From Streptomyces angustmyceticus (GTDB lineage Bacteria > Actinomycetota > Actinomycetes > Streptomycetales > Streptomycetaceae), in NCBI RefSeq assembly GCF_019933235.1, contig NZ_CP082945.1, positions 124,001 to 188,000 of the forward strand: DNA of 64,000 nucleotides. The letters run 5' to 3'. Every line of letters starts with the position of its first letter. Position 1 is the first letter of the stretch. Shown here one piece after another: positions 1-7,940 of the stretch. Under the pieces are notes generated by a model. The model worked only from the letters and a program-made list of their open reading frames with translations, ran no database searches and was not told the DNA's origin. Position numbers and translations under genes: made by a program.

Positions 1-983
1 CCCGCCACCATGTGCGCACCCCGGACCAGGCCATCGACGAGGAGGCGTACGACTGGTTCCGCCCCCTCACCGACGAGGAGTGCACCCAGGGCTACACCCA
101 TGCGGTCGGCCTCGACGTCAACATGGCCTTCGCCGCCGCCGCCAACCGCCTCGTCATCGGCACCGGCCCGGCGACCCATGTGAAGCACCCGGCGTTCCAC
201 CCGAAACTGCCCGGCTCCTGGCTCGTCGACCTCTCCCACGTCGAGATCGATCCCCGGCTGCCGAACCCCTTCACCCCCAAGGGGATCCGGCCGGCCGGGC
301 CCGCGTGGTACTCCACCTCGACCGTCGCATACGCGGTCGAGCTGGGCTACGACGTGGCGCCGGCCGAGGCGTACGTCCGTCATGAGCACGCCGCCTACTT
401 CGACGCCTGGTACACCCGCCTGCGCGACGCCTATATCGCCACCATGGCCGACCTCGGCGTCACCACCGGCATGCCCGACGAGGACTTCCTCGCCGCGATG
501 GACCGTCACAAGAGCGTGGACCCGGGGCGGGCGGCCGTCCTCTCCGCCATCAAGTCGACGGTCAAGGGCGGCATCGGCAAGCTGCGCGAACGCCCCCAGG
601 GCATCGCGTACAAGTTCGGCGAGCCGTGGCCGGCCCTCCAGCGCCCGACCTGGAGCCCGCACGCCAGAGCGGAGCTGATCGGCAAGGTGCGCACCAACCA
701 GCACCGCAAACTCATGGCGTGGGCGCGGGCCGGTCTCTTCCCCGTGGCCATCCTGTCCGACTGTGCCGTCTACCTCTCCCACGGCCCCGGCCCGCTGGAC
801 TTCATGCCCCGCACTCCCGAGGGCAAGCCGCTGCCCGGAGGGTTCCGCCTCGGCGTCAGCCCCGGCATGGTCAAGCACGAAGGCACCCGCGACTTCCTCT
901 GGCTCGCCCGGACCGTCGAGGACGAGCAGATCAACCCGGCCCGCCACATCAAGGGCGACGACGCCCCCGACAGCGGGGAGTAG
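1..983 (+). CDS. tap: Telomere-associated protein Tap, C-terminal part (runs off the window start)
   Basis: The frame is open to the first base, so the visible 323 codons from the internal GTG at 12 are only the C-terminal part; full Tap proteins are about 740 residues. Tap binds the single-stranded 3' overhang at telomeres of linear Streptomyces replicons and recruits the terminal protein for end patching. The call rests mainly on context: the stop at 981-983 is followed after 9 bases by an unmistakable tpg gene, and tap-tpg is a conserved operon. The visible part is rich in Pro, Arg and Trp with no membrane segment. The N-terminal DNA-binding region cannot be judged. Family assignment is inference from synteny and general composition. 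Confidence 0.8.
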   Translation, partial: RHHVRTPDQAIDEEAYDWFRPLTDEECTQGYTHAVGLDVNMAFAAAANRLVIGTGPATHVKHPAFHPKLPGSWLVDLSHVEIDPRLPNPFTPKGIRPAGPAWYSTSTVAYAVELGYDVAPAEAYVRHEHAAYFDAWYTRLRDAYIATMADLGVTTGMPDEDFLAAMDRHKSVDPGRAAVLSAIKSTVKGGIGKLRERPQGIAYKFGEPWPALQRPTWSPHARAELIGKVRTNQHRKLMAWARAGLFPVAILSDCAVYLSHGPGPLDFMPRTPEGKPLPGGFRLGVSPGMVKHEGTRDFLWLARTVEDEQINPARHIKGDDAPDSGE

Positions 984-992
984 GGATACACG

Positions 993-1550
993 ATGGGCAT
1001 CCTCGGCGACAGCCTCGACAAGGCCGCGGAGAACACCGCCACCCGCCCGGTCCCCAAGAGCGCCGGCGCTCAGATGCGGTTCCTGGTCAAGCAGCACAAG
1101 GGGTCCACCAAAGCGGTGGCACAGCTCCTGGGCATCTCCCAGCGGACGGTCGAACGGTACGTCAAAAACCAGATCAAGCGCCCCCGCAAGGACCTCGCCG
1201 CACGCATGGAGCGTGAGGTCCGCCGCCGCTGGCAGCCCAAGGTGCGGGAGAACGCCCAGCGCCGCGCCGCGCAGACCGGCGGCATCACCATCGAGACCCG
1301 GGCCCGGTTCGGCTTCACCGCCGCCCCCGGAACGACGGACGACGGGCGGATCCGCCTGATCACCCAGCATCTCCCGCCGGCCTACGCCGCCCGCCTCTTC
1401 GACGCCCAGGCGGCCGGCGCCCCCGAGCAGCAGTTGCAGAACATCGCCGCCGAGGGCCTGCAGGAGATCTACTTCAAGGACAGCGGCCGCCGCGCCGACG
1501 GCCTCCTGGTGGAGTTCACCGACATCGACTACGTCGAGCTGGACTTCTGA
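993..1550 (+). CDS. tpg: Telomere terminal protein Tpg
   Basis: 185 codons, the standard Tpg length. Terminal proteins are covalently attached to the 5' ends of linear Streptomyces chromosomes and prime the DNA synthesis that fills the recessed ends. A helix-turn-helix lies at about residues 36-60 (motif GSTKAVAQLLGISQRTVERY), followed by a basic helix. From memory, the deoxynucleotidylated residue of chromosomal Tpg is Thr114; this protein has Thr at 114 and 115 (APGTTDDG), which fits. The C-terminus is acidic (EFTDIDYVELDF), as in the family. GGGGAG just before the tap stop is the ribosome site. It is the second gene of the tap-tpg operon and marks a linear replicon with archetypal telomeres. 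Confidence 0.95.
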   Translation: MGILGDSLDKAAENTATRPVPKSAGAQMRFLVKQHKGSTKAVAQLLGISQRTVERYVKNQIKRPRKDLAARMEREVRRRWQPKVRENAQRRAAQTGGITIETRARFGFTAAPGTTDDGRIRLITQHLPPAYAARLFDAQAAGAPEQQLQNIAAEGLQEIYFKDSGRRADGLLVEFTDIDYVELDF

Positions 1551-1718
1551 CACCGCAAGGAGGCGGCGGTCACCTGAGGCCCAGGTGACTGAGCGCTTCA
1601 GTTGGCCAGTGAGCGTTGCGCTTGGCCAATTGCGCGTGTCGGCTTGTGTGTCAAGGTGGCGGGGCGGGCGAACTCGCGGGTGCGTACACGCATCCGGACC
1701 TGAGAGCGTTGGGGAGCA

Positions 1719-2870
1719 GTGACGGTGGCGATGCGGACATTTCCGCTGGTGGGCGGGCCGGTGGAGTTACGGGGAGCGCTGGACTTGGAGAGGACGCAGG
1801 CGGGGGTGATGCCTCGCCGGTTGCCCGCATGGACCAAGGAGCAGTACCAGGACCCGTCGGTCTACGGGGTGACGGTGATGCCTTCGGGGGTGCGGCTGGT
1901 GTTCCGCACCGATGCGCGTGAGCTTGAGTTCGAGGTACTCACCTCCACAGGGCAGCTCGACACCGACCCCCAGCCTCGCCCGACCGGGATGCTGGAACTG
2001 CTGGTGGACGGTGCCCACGCCGGGCGCCGGCAAGCACCGATGGGCAACGTGGTGCGGATGGCGGGCCCCGGGGCCGCGCAGCGGCTGGTCCCGGGGGAGC
2101 CGGGGACCGTACGGTTCGCCGGGCTGCCGAGTGGCATGAAGAACGTCGAGCTGTGGCTGCCGCAGCAGACCCCCACGGAACTGGTGGCACTACGTGCTGA
2201 CGGCGAGGTGCTGGCACCGCTGCCGGACGGTCGGCGCCGCTGGGTGCACCACGGCAGTTCCATCAGCCACTGCCTCGAAGCCGACGGCCCGACCGGCACC
2301 TGGCCGGTGGTGGCGGCTTCGCTCGGGGGAGTGGAGGTGATCAACCTCAGCCAGGCGGGCAACGACATGCTGGACCCCTATGTCGCCCGGACGATCCGCG
2401 ACATGCCCGCCGGCCTGATCAGCCTCAAGGCAGGCATCAACATCGTGGGCCTGGCCACCTTCCGACTGCGGACGTTCGGCCCGGCCGTGCACGGATTCCT
2501 GGACACGATCCGGGACGGTCACCCGGACACCCCGCTGCTGCTGATGTCCCCGGTGAGCTGTCCGGCACTTGAAGAGGATCCCGGCCCGACCACGATGGGC
2601 CCGGACGGGAAAATCACAGCCCTGGGCGACCCGGCCGATGTGGTCCGTGGGGCGTTGTCGCTGACGGTGGTCCGTGAGGAACTGGCCCGAATCGTGGCGG
2701 CCCGGCGAGCACGCGATCCCCACCTGCACTATCTCGACGGACGCGAGCTGCTCGGCCCGCACGAGGTGGATGACCTTGCCGACGGCCTGCACCCCACCGC
2801 CGCCGCCTACCGCCGGATGGGCAAACGCTTCGCCGCGCACGCCTTCGCCGACGACGGCCCGTTCCGCTGA
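1719..2870 (+). CDS. SGNH/GDSL-family hydrolase with N-terminal jelly-roll domain
   Basis: About 383 residues. SGNH hydrolases cleave esters of lipids or carbohydrates using a Ser-Asp-His triad. Block I is HHGSSISHC (Ser near residue 180), an Asn block is INLSQAGND, and the Asp-x-x-His block is DGLHPTAAAY near residue 358, so the triad is complete. The first 170 residues look like a beta-sandwich carbohydrate-binding N-domain, as in carbohydrate esterase-type SGNH proteins. There is no signal peptide, so it should be cytoplasmic. GGGGAG at 1711-1716 is only 2 bases from GTG 1719; GTG 1725 or ATG 1731 (shorter by 2 or 4 residues) has better spacing. It is monocistronic and ends at a hairpin. 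Confidence 0.85.
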   Translation: MTVAMRTFPLVGGPVELRGALDLERTQAGVMPRRLPAWTKEQYQDPSVYGVTVMPSGVRLVFRTDARELEFEVLTSTGQLDTDPQPRPTGMLELLVDGAHAGRRQAPMGNVVRMAGPGAAQRLVPGEPGTVRFAGLPSGMKNVELWLPQQTPTELVALRADGEVLAPLPDGRRRWVHHGSSISHCLEADGPTGTWPVVAASLGGVEVINLSQAGNDMLDPYVARTIRDMPAGLISLKAGINIVGLATFRLRTFGPAVHGFLDTIRDGHPDTPLLLMSPVSCPALEEDPGPTTMGPDGKITALGDPADVVRGALSLTVVREELARIVAARRARDPHLHYLDGRELLGPHEVDDLADGLHPTAAAYRRMGKRFAAHAFADDGPFR

Positions 2871-2879
2871 GCGACCGGG

Positions 2880-2906
2880 GCTCCGCACCTGCATCAGGTG
2901 CGGAGC
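2880..2906 (+). terminator. Hairpin terminator after the SGNH hydrolase
   Basis: Perfect 11-bp stem (arms GCTCCGCACCT and AGGTGCGGAGC, loop GCATC) starting 10 bases after the stop codon. There is no clear T-run, as is common for actinobacterial terminators. Confidence 0.7.
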
Positions 2907-3055
2907 CCGAGCGTACCGGCAGCCACCCTGTTCGCCCGCACGCTCAACTGGCCAACTAGAGTGCTCAGCCGCACCAACTCCTCGCGTCCGCAACCCGTTT
3001 CGATGTTTCGACGTCCCACTCCGTGACGGACGGCCGATGATCACCGGGAGAGCAC

Positions 3056-3382
3056 ATGCCGAAGAAGGACCGGACGGCGGACGCGGCGAAGGAGAAGGAG
3101 AAGGACCTCGAGAAGTGGATGGCGCGTTTCCAGGTTCGGCTGGTCATGCAGCCGGGCGTGGACCGGGCGATCGTGCTCCAGGCGGTCAAGGAGGTCACGG
3201 CGCGCTGCGCGGAGACGGGAGAGCACCCGCGGACCGCCTTCGGCGACCCGGACACCTATGCCGTACAGACCGGCGCGCGGCTGGTGCCGGCCGACCGGGC
3301 GGCACGCGTGAGGCGGCACGACTCCGCGGTGGGCACGCTCGGCTCCGCGCTGAAGAGGGTCGGGGAAATCGCCGGTCTGTGA
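3056..3382 (+). CDS. Small alpha-helical protein, HAAS-like
   Basis: 108 residues with no signal peptide or membrane segment. The N-terminus is very charged (Lys/Glu-rich to residue 20). The middle, with VDRAIVLQAVKEV followed by FGDPDTYAVQ, resembles the helical HAAS (HTH-associated signalling) domain found beside PadR regulators, where an FGDP turn ends each copy. No PadR gene or transmembrane part is adjacent, so a signalling role is only a guess. GGGAGAG 6 bases before ATG supports this start. It converges on the lamin-tail gene across a strong hairpin. Confidence 0.6.
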   Translation: MPKKDRTADAAKEKEKDLEKWMARFQVRLVMQPGVDRAIVLQAVKEVTARCAETGEHPRTAFGDPDTYAVQTGARLVPADRAARVRRHDSAVGTLGSALKRVGEIAGL

Positions 3383-3468
3383 CCGGTTGAAGGGACTTCC
3401 GTCAGGCTACGCGTACGAGTTCCGGCACGGCTTCTCTGCTGGATGCCGCAGACGCGGGCGGACATGGC

Positions 3469-3504
3469 AGTGCGCCGCAGGTGCAGGAACCTGCGGCGCA
3501 CTGG
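3469..3504. terminator. Bidirectional terminator between convergent genes
   Basis: Perfect 15-bp inverted repeat (CAGTGCGCCGCAGGT and its complement) with a 6-base loop, between the convergent genes ending at 3382 and 3550. Confidence 0.8.
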
Positions 3505-3549
3505 TGGTCGGTGAGGTGACGTCACCTCTCACCGACCGGCCCGGGGTGA

Positions 3550-4032
3550 TCAGTGCTGGTGGCCCCGGTGACCGTGCCCCCAGCTCTCGATGTCAACGAC
3601 CCGACGGTGGTCGTTGCTCAGGATCGCGGTGCCCCGGTGGTTGTCCCAGACGTAGTCGCGACGGTCCTGGAACAGGTCCCAGCGGTTGTCACGGCCGATG
3701 CCGGTGTGGACACGGACCTGGGAGTGGCCGCCCAGGCGGACGTTGCCGAACCGGTAGGTGTGGCCGGCGCGGTCCGACAGGGTCCAGCCCCGCAGGTTGA
3801 CCGGCATGTGGCCGGTGTTCTTCACCGTCACGTACTCGGCGTTCAGACTCCGGTTGGAGTGGTCGTCCCGCCCGGGGCTGTCGTACTGGATCGCACCGAG
3901 CACCACTGCCGAGCGGTGGTGCCGAGCCGGAGAGTGGCCGTGGCCGGCCGCCGCGGCCGGCAGGACGGCGGTGGCCGCCAGAGCCACGGAACCGAGGACC
4001 GCGGCGGCGATACGCGAAGTGTTACGGAGCAC
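3550..4032 (-). CDS. Secreted lamin-tail (LTD) domain protein
   Basis: 160 residues. The signal peptide is MLRNTSRIAAAVLGSVALAA with a likely cut after PAAAA near residue 30. The remainder is one lamin-tail Ig-like fold: AEYVTVKNTG, NLRGWTLSDRAGHTYRF and a C-terminal IESWGHGHRGHQH. LTD domains occur in bacterial exported nucleases and envelope proteins; alone, this is a secreted beta-sandwich of unknown ligand. It is unusually His-rich at both ends of the mature part (GHGHSPARHH and the C-terminus), suggesting metal binding (inference). Start GTG at 4032 has AGGGGGG 5 bases upstream; the frame is open further upstream but that part lacks coding character. A hairpin (4049-4070) lies in the presumed 5' leader. 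Confidence 0.85.
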   Translation of the reverse strand: MLRNTSRIAAAVLGSVALAATAVLPAAAAGHGHSPARHHRSAVVLGAIQYDSPGRDDHSNRSLNAEYVTVKNTGHMPVNLRGWTLSDRAGHTYRFGNVRLGGHSQVRVHTGIGRDNRWDLFQDRRDYVWDNHRGTAILSNDHRRVVDIESWGHGHRGHQH

Positions 4033-4721
4033 AAAAACCCCCTGGATACGGCACCTTCGACGAGGTGCCGGAAACCGGATACCCGGCCGGTTTGACCGGG
4101 CCCCCACACAGTGGCGCCTCGTCATGTCTTGACGGAAGAAATCCGGTTTGGTGTTACAAAACACAGACATATACACAACCACACCACGCCAGGCGCGCAC
4201 TCCCCCGCGCCCATCGGGACAAAAACGACACCCCGTACATGCATCCAGACGCCGCAAGGGTTACTCCCGGTGTACCGGCAGCGGCAGGCACAGGCTCGCG
4301 TCGAGGACGGGCGCAACCCGCGAGCGGCGTGGACTCGGTGCGCCCCGGATATCCGGTGTCGTGGAGGGCGGCTGACGCGGCGTCCCTCGCGCCGAGGACC
4401 GCTGCCCGGCGCCCACCCCGTCCGACGTCCAGCCCCTGAGGCCCGGCGTCCGGCATCCGGGATTCCGGCACCCCTGCGCCCGGCGTCCCACGACCGCCTC
4501 ATGGGCCACGGCATCCCAGCAGCTCAGCCGCCACGCCGTCCCGTGAGATCCCCGACCGAGCGGTGGCGGTGTTCCCCCGGGCAGCGCGGTGGACAGGATC
4601 GGTGCGGCGAAACGGGAGGCCCGGCGCTGCCGCAACCGCCGGCCTGCCGACGGGCCGTCCCACCGGGCCGCCGAGCCCATCGGCCCTCGCCTCGGATTGT
4701 CGTCACGAAGGGAACCCGGCT
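4033..4721. other. Long intergenic region between divergent secreted-protein genes
   Basis: No convincing gene. It holds an 8-bp hairpin at 4049-4070 in the leader of the lamin-tail gene and an AT-richer patch at 4125-4200 containing TTGACG (4129-4134), 17 bases, then TGTTAC, a weak plus-strand promoter candidate with a GTGTT-ACAA-AACAC dyad over the -10. The rest (4260-4700) is GC-rich with repeated GGCGTCC/CCGGCG words and no supported reading frame. Confidence 0.5.
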
Positions 4722-5216
4722 ATGTCCACCCATCTGTCCGCCCGGAGCGGGGCCGTCGCCGTTCTGGCTGCCGTCGCACTCGCCGCGCCCGTCGTCGCCG
4801 CCGACACCGCGGCCGCAAGGGGTACGAAGCTGACGCATGCGCAGGCCGCGAGCAAGTTACGGGCGGCCGGCATCAGCTGGACGTCGAGCGGTCACTGCTC
4901 GAACCGCAACAACCGGAGCTGCACTTCCTTCACCCGCATCAACTCCGGCACGGTCTCGGGGATCATCACCTTCAAGCGGGCCAGCCGCTGCGCGGTCACC
5001 ATCACCGGCGGCACCGAAACCGGTCATGCATCAGGCCAGTTCAGCCACTGGAACGGCTACAAGGTGGACATCTCGCCGACCGGCTGCGTCACGAACTACA
5101 TCAAGCACACCTTCCGGTACGCCGGTAAGCGCGGTGACGGCGCGCCCATGTACAAGTCCTCCACGGGCAACATCTACGCCCGGGAGAGCAGCCACTGGGA
5201 CATCACCTACAAGTGA
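4722..5216 (+). CDS. Secreted M15-like zinc peptidase domain protein
   Basis: 164 residues with a signal peptide (hydrophobic run GAVAVLAAVALAAPVVA, cut near residue 28-33). The mature part carries GHASGQFSHWNGYKVDIS, where His-x6-Asp matches the SxHxxGxAxD zinc motif of M15 D,D-/L,D-peptidases, and ends with ESSHWD, which resembles the second Glu/His cluster. Such enzymes cut peptidoglycan cross-links outside the cell. The domain is short, and four Cys suggest disulfides. GAAGGGA upstream supports ATG 4722. It sits 20 bases before another secreted gene in the same direction, probably as an operon. Function is inferred from the motif only. Confidence 0.65.
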   Translation: MSTHLSARSGAVAVLAAVALAAPVVAADTAAARGTKLTHAQAASKLRAAGISWTSSGHCSNRNNRSCTSFTRINSGTVSGIITFKRASRCAVTITGGTETGHASGQFSHWNGYKVDISPTGCVTNYIKHTFRYAGKRGDGAPMYKSSTGNIYARESSHWDITYK

Positions 5217-5236
5217 CAGGCAGAGAGGAGACCAGC

Positions 5237-5692
5237 ATGCGTACCGTCGTACGTCTCGCGGCCGGCGCGGCCGCCTCTCTCCTGCTGACCCTGTCCGGGA
5301 CCGTGCCGGGGAACGCGGCCCCCACCGTGGCCACGGCCACGGCCACGGCCCACTGCACAGGCAGTGGCTGCGCCGGCCGGAACCCGGTGGGCACCGGCTG
5401 CGACCGCCAGGCGCGCACGGTCCGCCGCAGCGCCGAAATCGGCCCCCTCGTGGAGCTGCGCTACAGCGCGGCCTGCCGGGCGGCGTGGGTCCGCGTCACC
5501 CACGCGCGGGGTGGTGACCGTATCGAGGCCCGGAACAAGGGCGGCGCCTGCCGTCCCACCTCGTGCTACGCGAGAACGGTGGCGCCGGGCCACTCCTCCG
5601 TGTACACCGCCATGGTCAACGACAAGGGGATCAGGGCCTGGGGCTGTCTTCAGCGGCGGAACGGCAATGTCGTGTGCACGGAAGCGTACTGA
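5237..5692 (+). CDS. Secreted DUF2690 protein
   Basis: 151 residues with signal peptide MRTVVRLAAGAAASLLLTLS cut near AAPT. The mature part begins with the Cys-rich pattern CTGSGCAGRNPVGTGC followed by VELRYSAACRAAWVRV, typical of DUF2690, a domain found alone or at the C-terminus of actinobacterial regulators. Six Cys probably form three disulfides. The frame opens at 5213, but AGAGAGGAG before ATG 5237 fixes the start. It follows the M15-like gene by 20 bases and is probably co-transcribed. A hairpin lies 20 bases after the stop. Biochemical role unknown. Confidence 0.8.
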   Translation: MRTVVRLAAGAAASLLLTLSGTVPGNAAPTVATATATAHCTGSGCAGRNPVGTGCDRQARTVRRSAEIGPLVELRYSAACRAAWVRVTHARGGDRIEARNKGGACRPTSCYARTVAPGHSSVYTAMVNDKGIRAWGCLQRRNGNVVCTEAY

Positions 5693-6047
5693 GCGGCCGC
5701 GGGAGCGGGTGAGGTGAGGGGCGCGCGGCCCACCGCGTCCCTCACCAGCATCCGCATCACGCATCCGCATTCCCGGGGCCCGCTCCGCCCTGCTCGTGCT
5801 CCGGATCCGACTCCTGCTTGCGGCGCCGAACTCCCTGATGCCGAAACCCAGTTGTGGACCCGCGCCGCCGGGCGTCCTCCCGGGCGGCCGTCCCCACGCA
5901 TCCGGCGCGAGGGCGCACCCTAGACTTCGTAGCGGCGCTCGCCCTCGCCTCGTCTGCGATGTCGCTACGCGCCGCCGTCCCTCATGCCCGGACCCCGACC
6001 ACGGCACACGGCTTCACCGCCCGACCCGCAAAAGGACAACCGCACCC
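5693..6047 (+). terminator. Intergenic region with hairpin terminator
   Basis: 355 bases without a gene. A hairpin at 5713-5746 (GGTGAGGG paired with CCCTCACC, partly extended inward) probably ends the two-gene secreted-protein operon. From 5750 to 6040 I see only GC-rich sequence and AAAAGGA, the ribosome site of the next gene. Confidence 0.55.
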
Positions 6048-6347
6048 GTGAAGAAGAGCGCGATAGCCGGCGTCTGCGTACTCGGCCTGCTCGTGATCGC
6101 CGGCGCCTACCAAGGCAGCGCCGCCACCAGCGACCCGCTGACCCTCGCCGAGTACCACAAGCTCAAGGCCGGCAGCAGCCAGAAGCTCCTGTTCACGTAC
6201 GCGAGCACCTGCCAGCAGGACAGCGAGAAAGTCGCCGACGACTATCCCGTCACCTGGACGTGCTACGGCGCCGACGGAAGCAGCAGCGCGGTGTTCTTCT
6301 ACTCCGAGGGTGTGCTGTTCAGCAAGGCACAGACCGGGCTGACGTAG
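6048..6347 (+). CDS. Small exported BLIP-like single-domain protein
   Basis: 99 residues. MKKSAIAGVCVLGLLVIAGA is a signal peptide or anchor. The mature part has LTLAEYHKLKAGSS, two Cys spaced as in a small disulfide domain (STCQQ, WTCYGADGSSS) and ends FYSEGVLFSKAQTGL. This order matches one half of the beta-lactamase inhibitor protein BLIP of Streptomyces clavuligerus as I recall it (LTLAKFNQV, LSCFDVDG, FTDGVLQGKRQWDL) and the wider SmpA/OmlA-like fold. It is one copy, whereas BLIP has two. The glycine of the usual GMT turn is followed by SS. GTG start has AAAGGA 11 bases upstream. Function inferred; target unknown. Confidence 0.65.
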   Translation: MKKSAIAGVCVLGLLVIAGAYQGSAATSDPLTLAEYHKLKAGSSQKLLFTYASTCQQDSEKVADDYPVTWTCYGADGSSSAVFFYSEGVLFSKAQTGLT

Positions 6348-6416
6348 ACCGGACGACCGTGCCCGCCACGCTGCGGCGGGACGGACGAAGGACGGCGGAG
6401 CGCCGGCGCGCGCGGT

Positions 6417-6692
6417 TCACTTGCCCGGCGTCTCCGCCAGCCGGAAGGGGCCCGCGGCACCGGGGCCGAACATCACCGGCAGGTTGCGCCCCAGCGGCAC
6501 CACCACGATCGGCTCTTCGCGGTACTCCCTGAGGAAGTTCTCCAAGGGCTCCCAGATGAGGCTCCGGTACCCCGACTCGCTTCGTTGGGGTTCGAAGGAG
6601 AGAGTCAGCGCAGAGTCCATTACGGTGACGCTCACGGCGTCCACTTGCAGCCACTCTCCACCGATCCAGGCTTCGAGCCTCACGTATGACAT
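6417..6692 (-). CDS. Hypothetical cytoplasmic protein
   Basis: 91 residues, no recognised family. It begins MSYVRLEAWIGGEWLQVDAV and contains an aromatic/acidic stretch (SLIWEPLENFLREYREEPIVVV) and a Gly-rich C-terminus. No signal peptide or membrane segment. ATG 6692 is the first start giving protein-like sequence; the frame is open to 6893 but that extension is Ala/Arg/Pro filler. The ribosome site is weak, so leaderless translation is possible. Single gene; function unknown. Confidence 0.55.
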   Translation of the reverse strand: MSYVRLEAWIGGEWLQVDAVSVTVMDSALTLSFEPQRSESGYRSLIWEPLENFLREYREEPIVVVPLGRNLPVMFGPGAAGPFRLAETPGK

Positions 6693-6896
6693 GGGGCAAG
6701 GGTGCCTTGCATCTGATGCCGCCCGCAAACCAGCCCCCCGGGATGCCTCCGCTATGGCTGCCGGGCGACGATCACCCGCCGCCTCCGAGGCGCCGATGTG
6801 TGGTGCGGCGACCGAGGGTGCCGGAGAGCGGAACCCTAGCGTGACGCCCGGGAAGAGAGCTGGCTCAAACAGGCTTCTCCGAAGGCCCGGCACCCA

Positions 6897-7694
6897 TCAG
6901 AGGCGGGCGGGGGCCCGGCCGCCGTGGGGGGCGAACTCCACTGCGGCCACGTGCTCTCGTGAACTGCGGTCCAGTAGGACCACGGATATCGCTTCCCGCA
7001 CCGGGGCGAGACGCGGAGGCGGCGGGGACTGGGGCGGCCCGGACTGGTGCGGGAGCCTGACGCCCTGTACGGATGCGGAGCCGGCTTCGGCTTCGTCGAC
7101 GGCGGCCCGTGGGGCACACGGCTGCGTCGTGCCGGGTCCGGGCAACGCCCCCAGCAGCCGGTCGAGGCCCTTGCGGTGCCGGACGAAGGCACGTCGCGGG
7201 GCCCACCGGCCGCGGGCCTCCTGGCCCGAGAGGGCCTCGGCCACCCCTACGTCCAACAGCACCAGGTGCAGTTCGCGTCCCTGCCGTCCGGCGCTTCGGG
7301 CCAGCCACCGGCGCATCCACGGCCGGCCACCGCAGTCGTGGACCAGCACCGGGTCGCCGGCGCGCATCGCCGTACGCAGCCACCGGAAGTACTTCCACCG
7401 CGCCCATGGGCGGTACACCGCGTACGGCAACCAGGCCGGCATCACCGCCTCACAGGCGACATGGACGATGCGCGGATCCACCACGGACGCGGCCCCGGAC
7501 CATCGCCGCAGCAGGGTGCTCTTCCCGCTCCCCGGCAGTCCGGAGACCACCACCACCGCCCCGGCGGGGTACGACAACCGCGCCGGAACGTCCCCTGTGC
7601 CCCGCAGATCCACCAGGCCGCGTGGCCGCAACACCCGTTCCTCGTCCGGAACAAGGGACTTCCCCGTTGCCCCCGGCCTGACCGAATTGCTCAC
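6897..7694 (-). CDS. P-loop ATPase/kinase-like protein
   Basis: 265 residues. Near residue 50 is VVVVSGLPGSGKST, a classic Walker A of the zeta-toxin/nucleoside-kinase type. A DPVLVHDCGGRPWMRRWL stretch lies in the Walker B region and an Arg-rich lid (ARGRWAPRRAFVRHRKGLDRLL) follows. This is the layout of small ATP-dependent kinases that phosphorylate nucleosides, sugars or antibiotics. The C-terminal 60 residues are Pro-rich, then end VVLLDRSSREHVAAVEFAP. GTG 7694 has AAAGGG 6 bases upstream; an ATG at 7727 lacks a site. The substrate cannot be read from sequence. Confidence 0.75.
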   Translation of the reverse strand: MSNSVRPGATGKSLVPDEERVLRPRGLVDLRGTGDVPARLSYPAGAVVVVSGLPGSGKSTLLRRWSGAASVVDPRIVHVACEAVMPAWLPYAVYRPWARWKYFRWLRTAMRAGDPVLVHDCGGRPWMRRWLARSAGRQGRELHLVLLDVGVAEALSGQEARGRWAPRRAFVRHRKGLDRLLGALPGPGTTQPCAPRAAVDEAEAGSASVQGVRLPHQSGPPQSPPPPRLAPVREAISVVLLDRSSREHVAAVEFAPHGGRAPARL

Positions 7695-7834
7695 TGACCG
7701 CCCTTTGACCTCATGGTTTCCCCGCACCGTCGCGACGAGCGATCCTCACACAGTGCGCAAGCCCTGCAAAGCCGGACGAGGAGAACCAGTTGCCGTCGAG
7801 CGCTGCGGCGACGTGCCCGCCCGGCAGGCGCACC

Positions 7835-7899
7835 CGTCCGGCCGACGCGCTCGTCCGGCCGACATGCCCGTCCGGCCGACATGCCCGTCCGGCTCGCCC
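7835..7899. repeat. 17-bp tandem repeat, about 3.8 copies
   Basis: Unit CGTCCGGCCGACATGCC: copies at 7835-7851 (last bases differ), 7852-7868, 7869-7885 (identical) and a partial fourth copy. It lies between the P-loop gene and the AI-2E permease gene, just beyond the permease stop. Confidence 0.85.
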
Positions 7900-7940
7900 G
7901 AGTTGGCTCCCGGCACCGGACGGGAGCCGCCCGGCGTCGC

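Noticed and set aside
4129..4157. TTGACG-N17-TGTTAC promoter
   Set aside because: The -10 is weak and no gene starts within 500 bases downstream on that strand; mentioned only in the intergenic note.
7835..7899. Possible CRISPR-like array
   Set aside because: Copies are contiguous 17-bp units with no spacers and no cas genes nearby.
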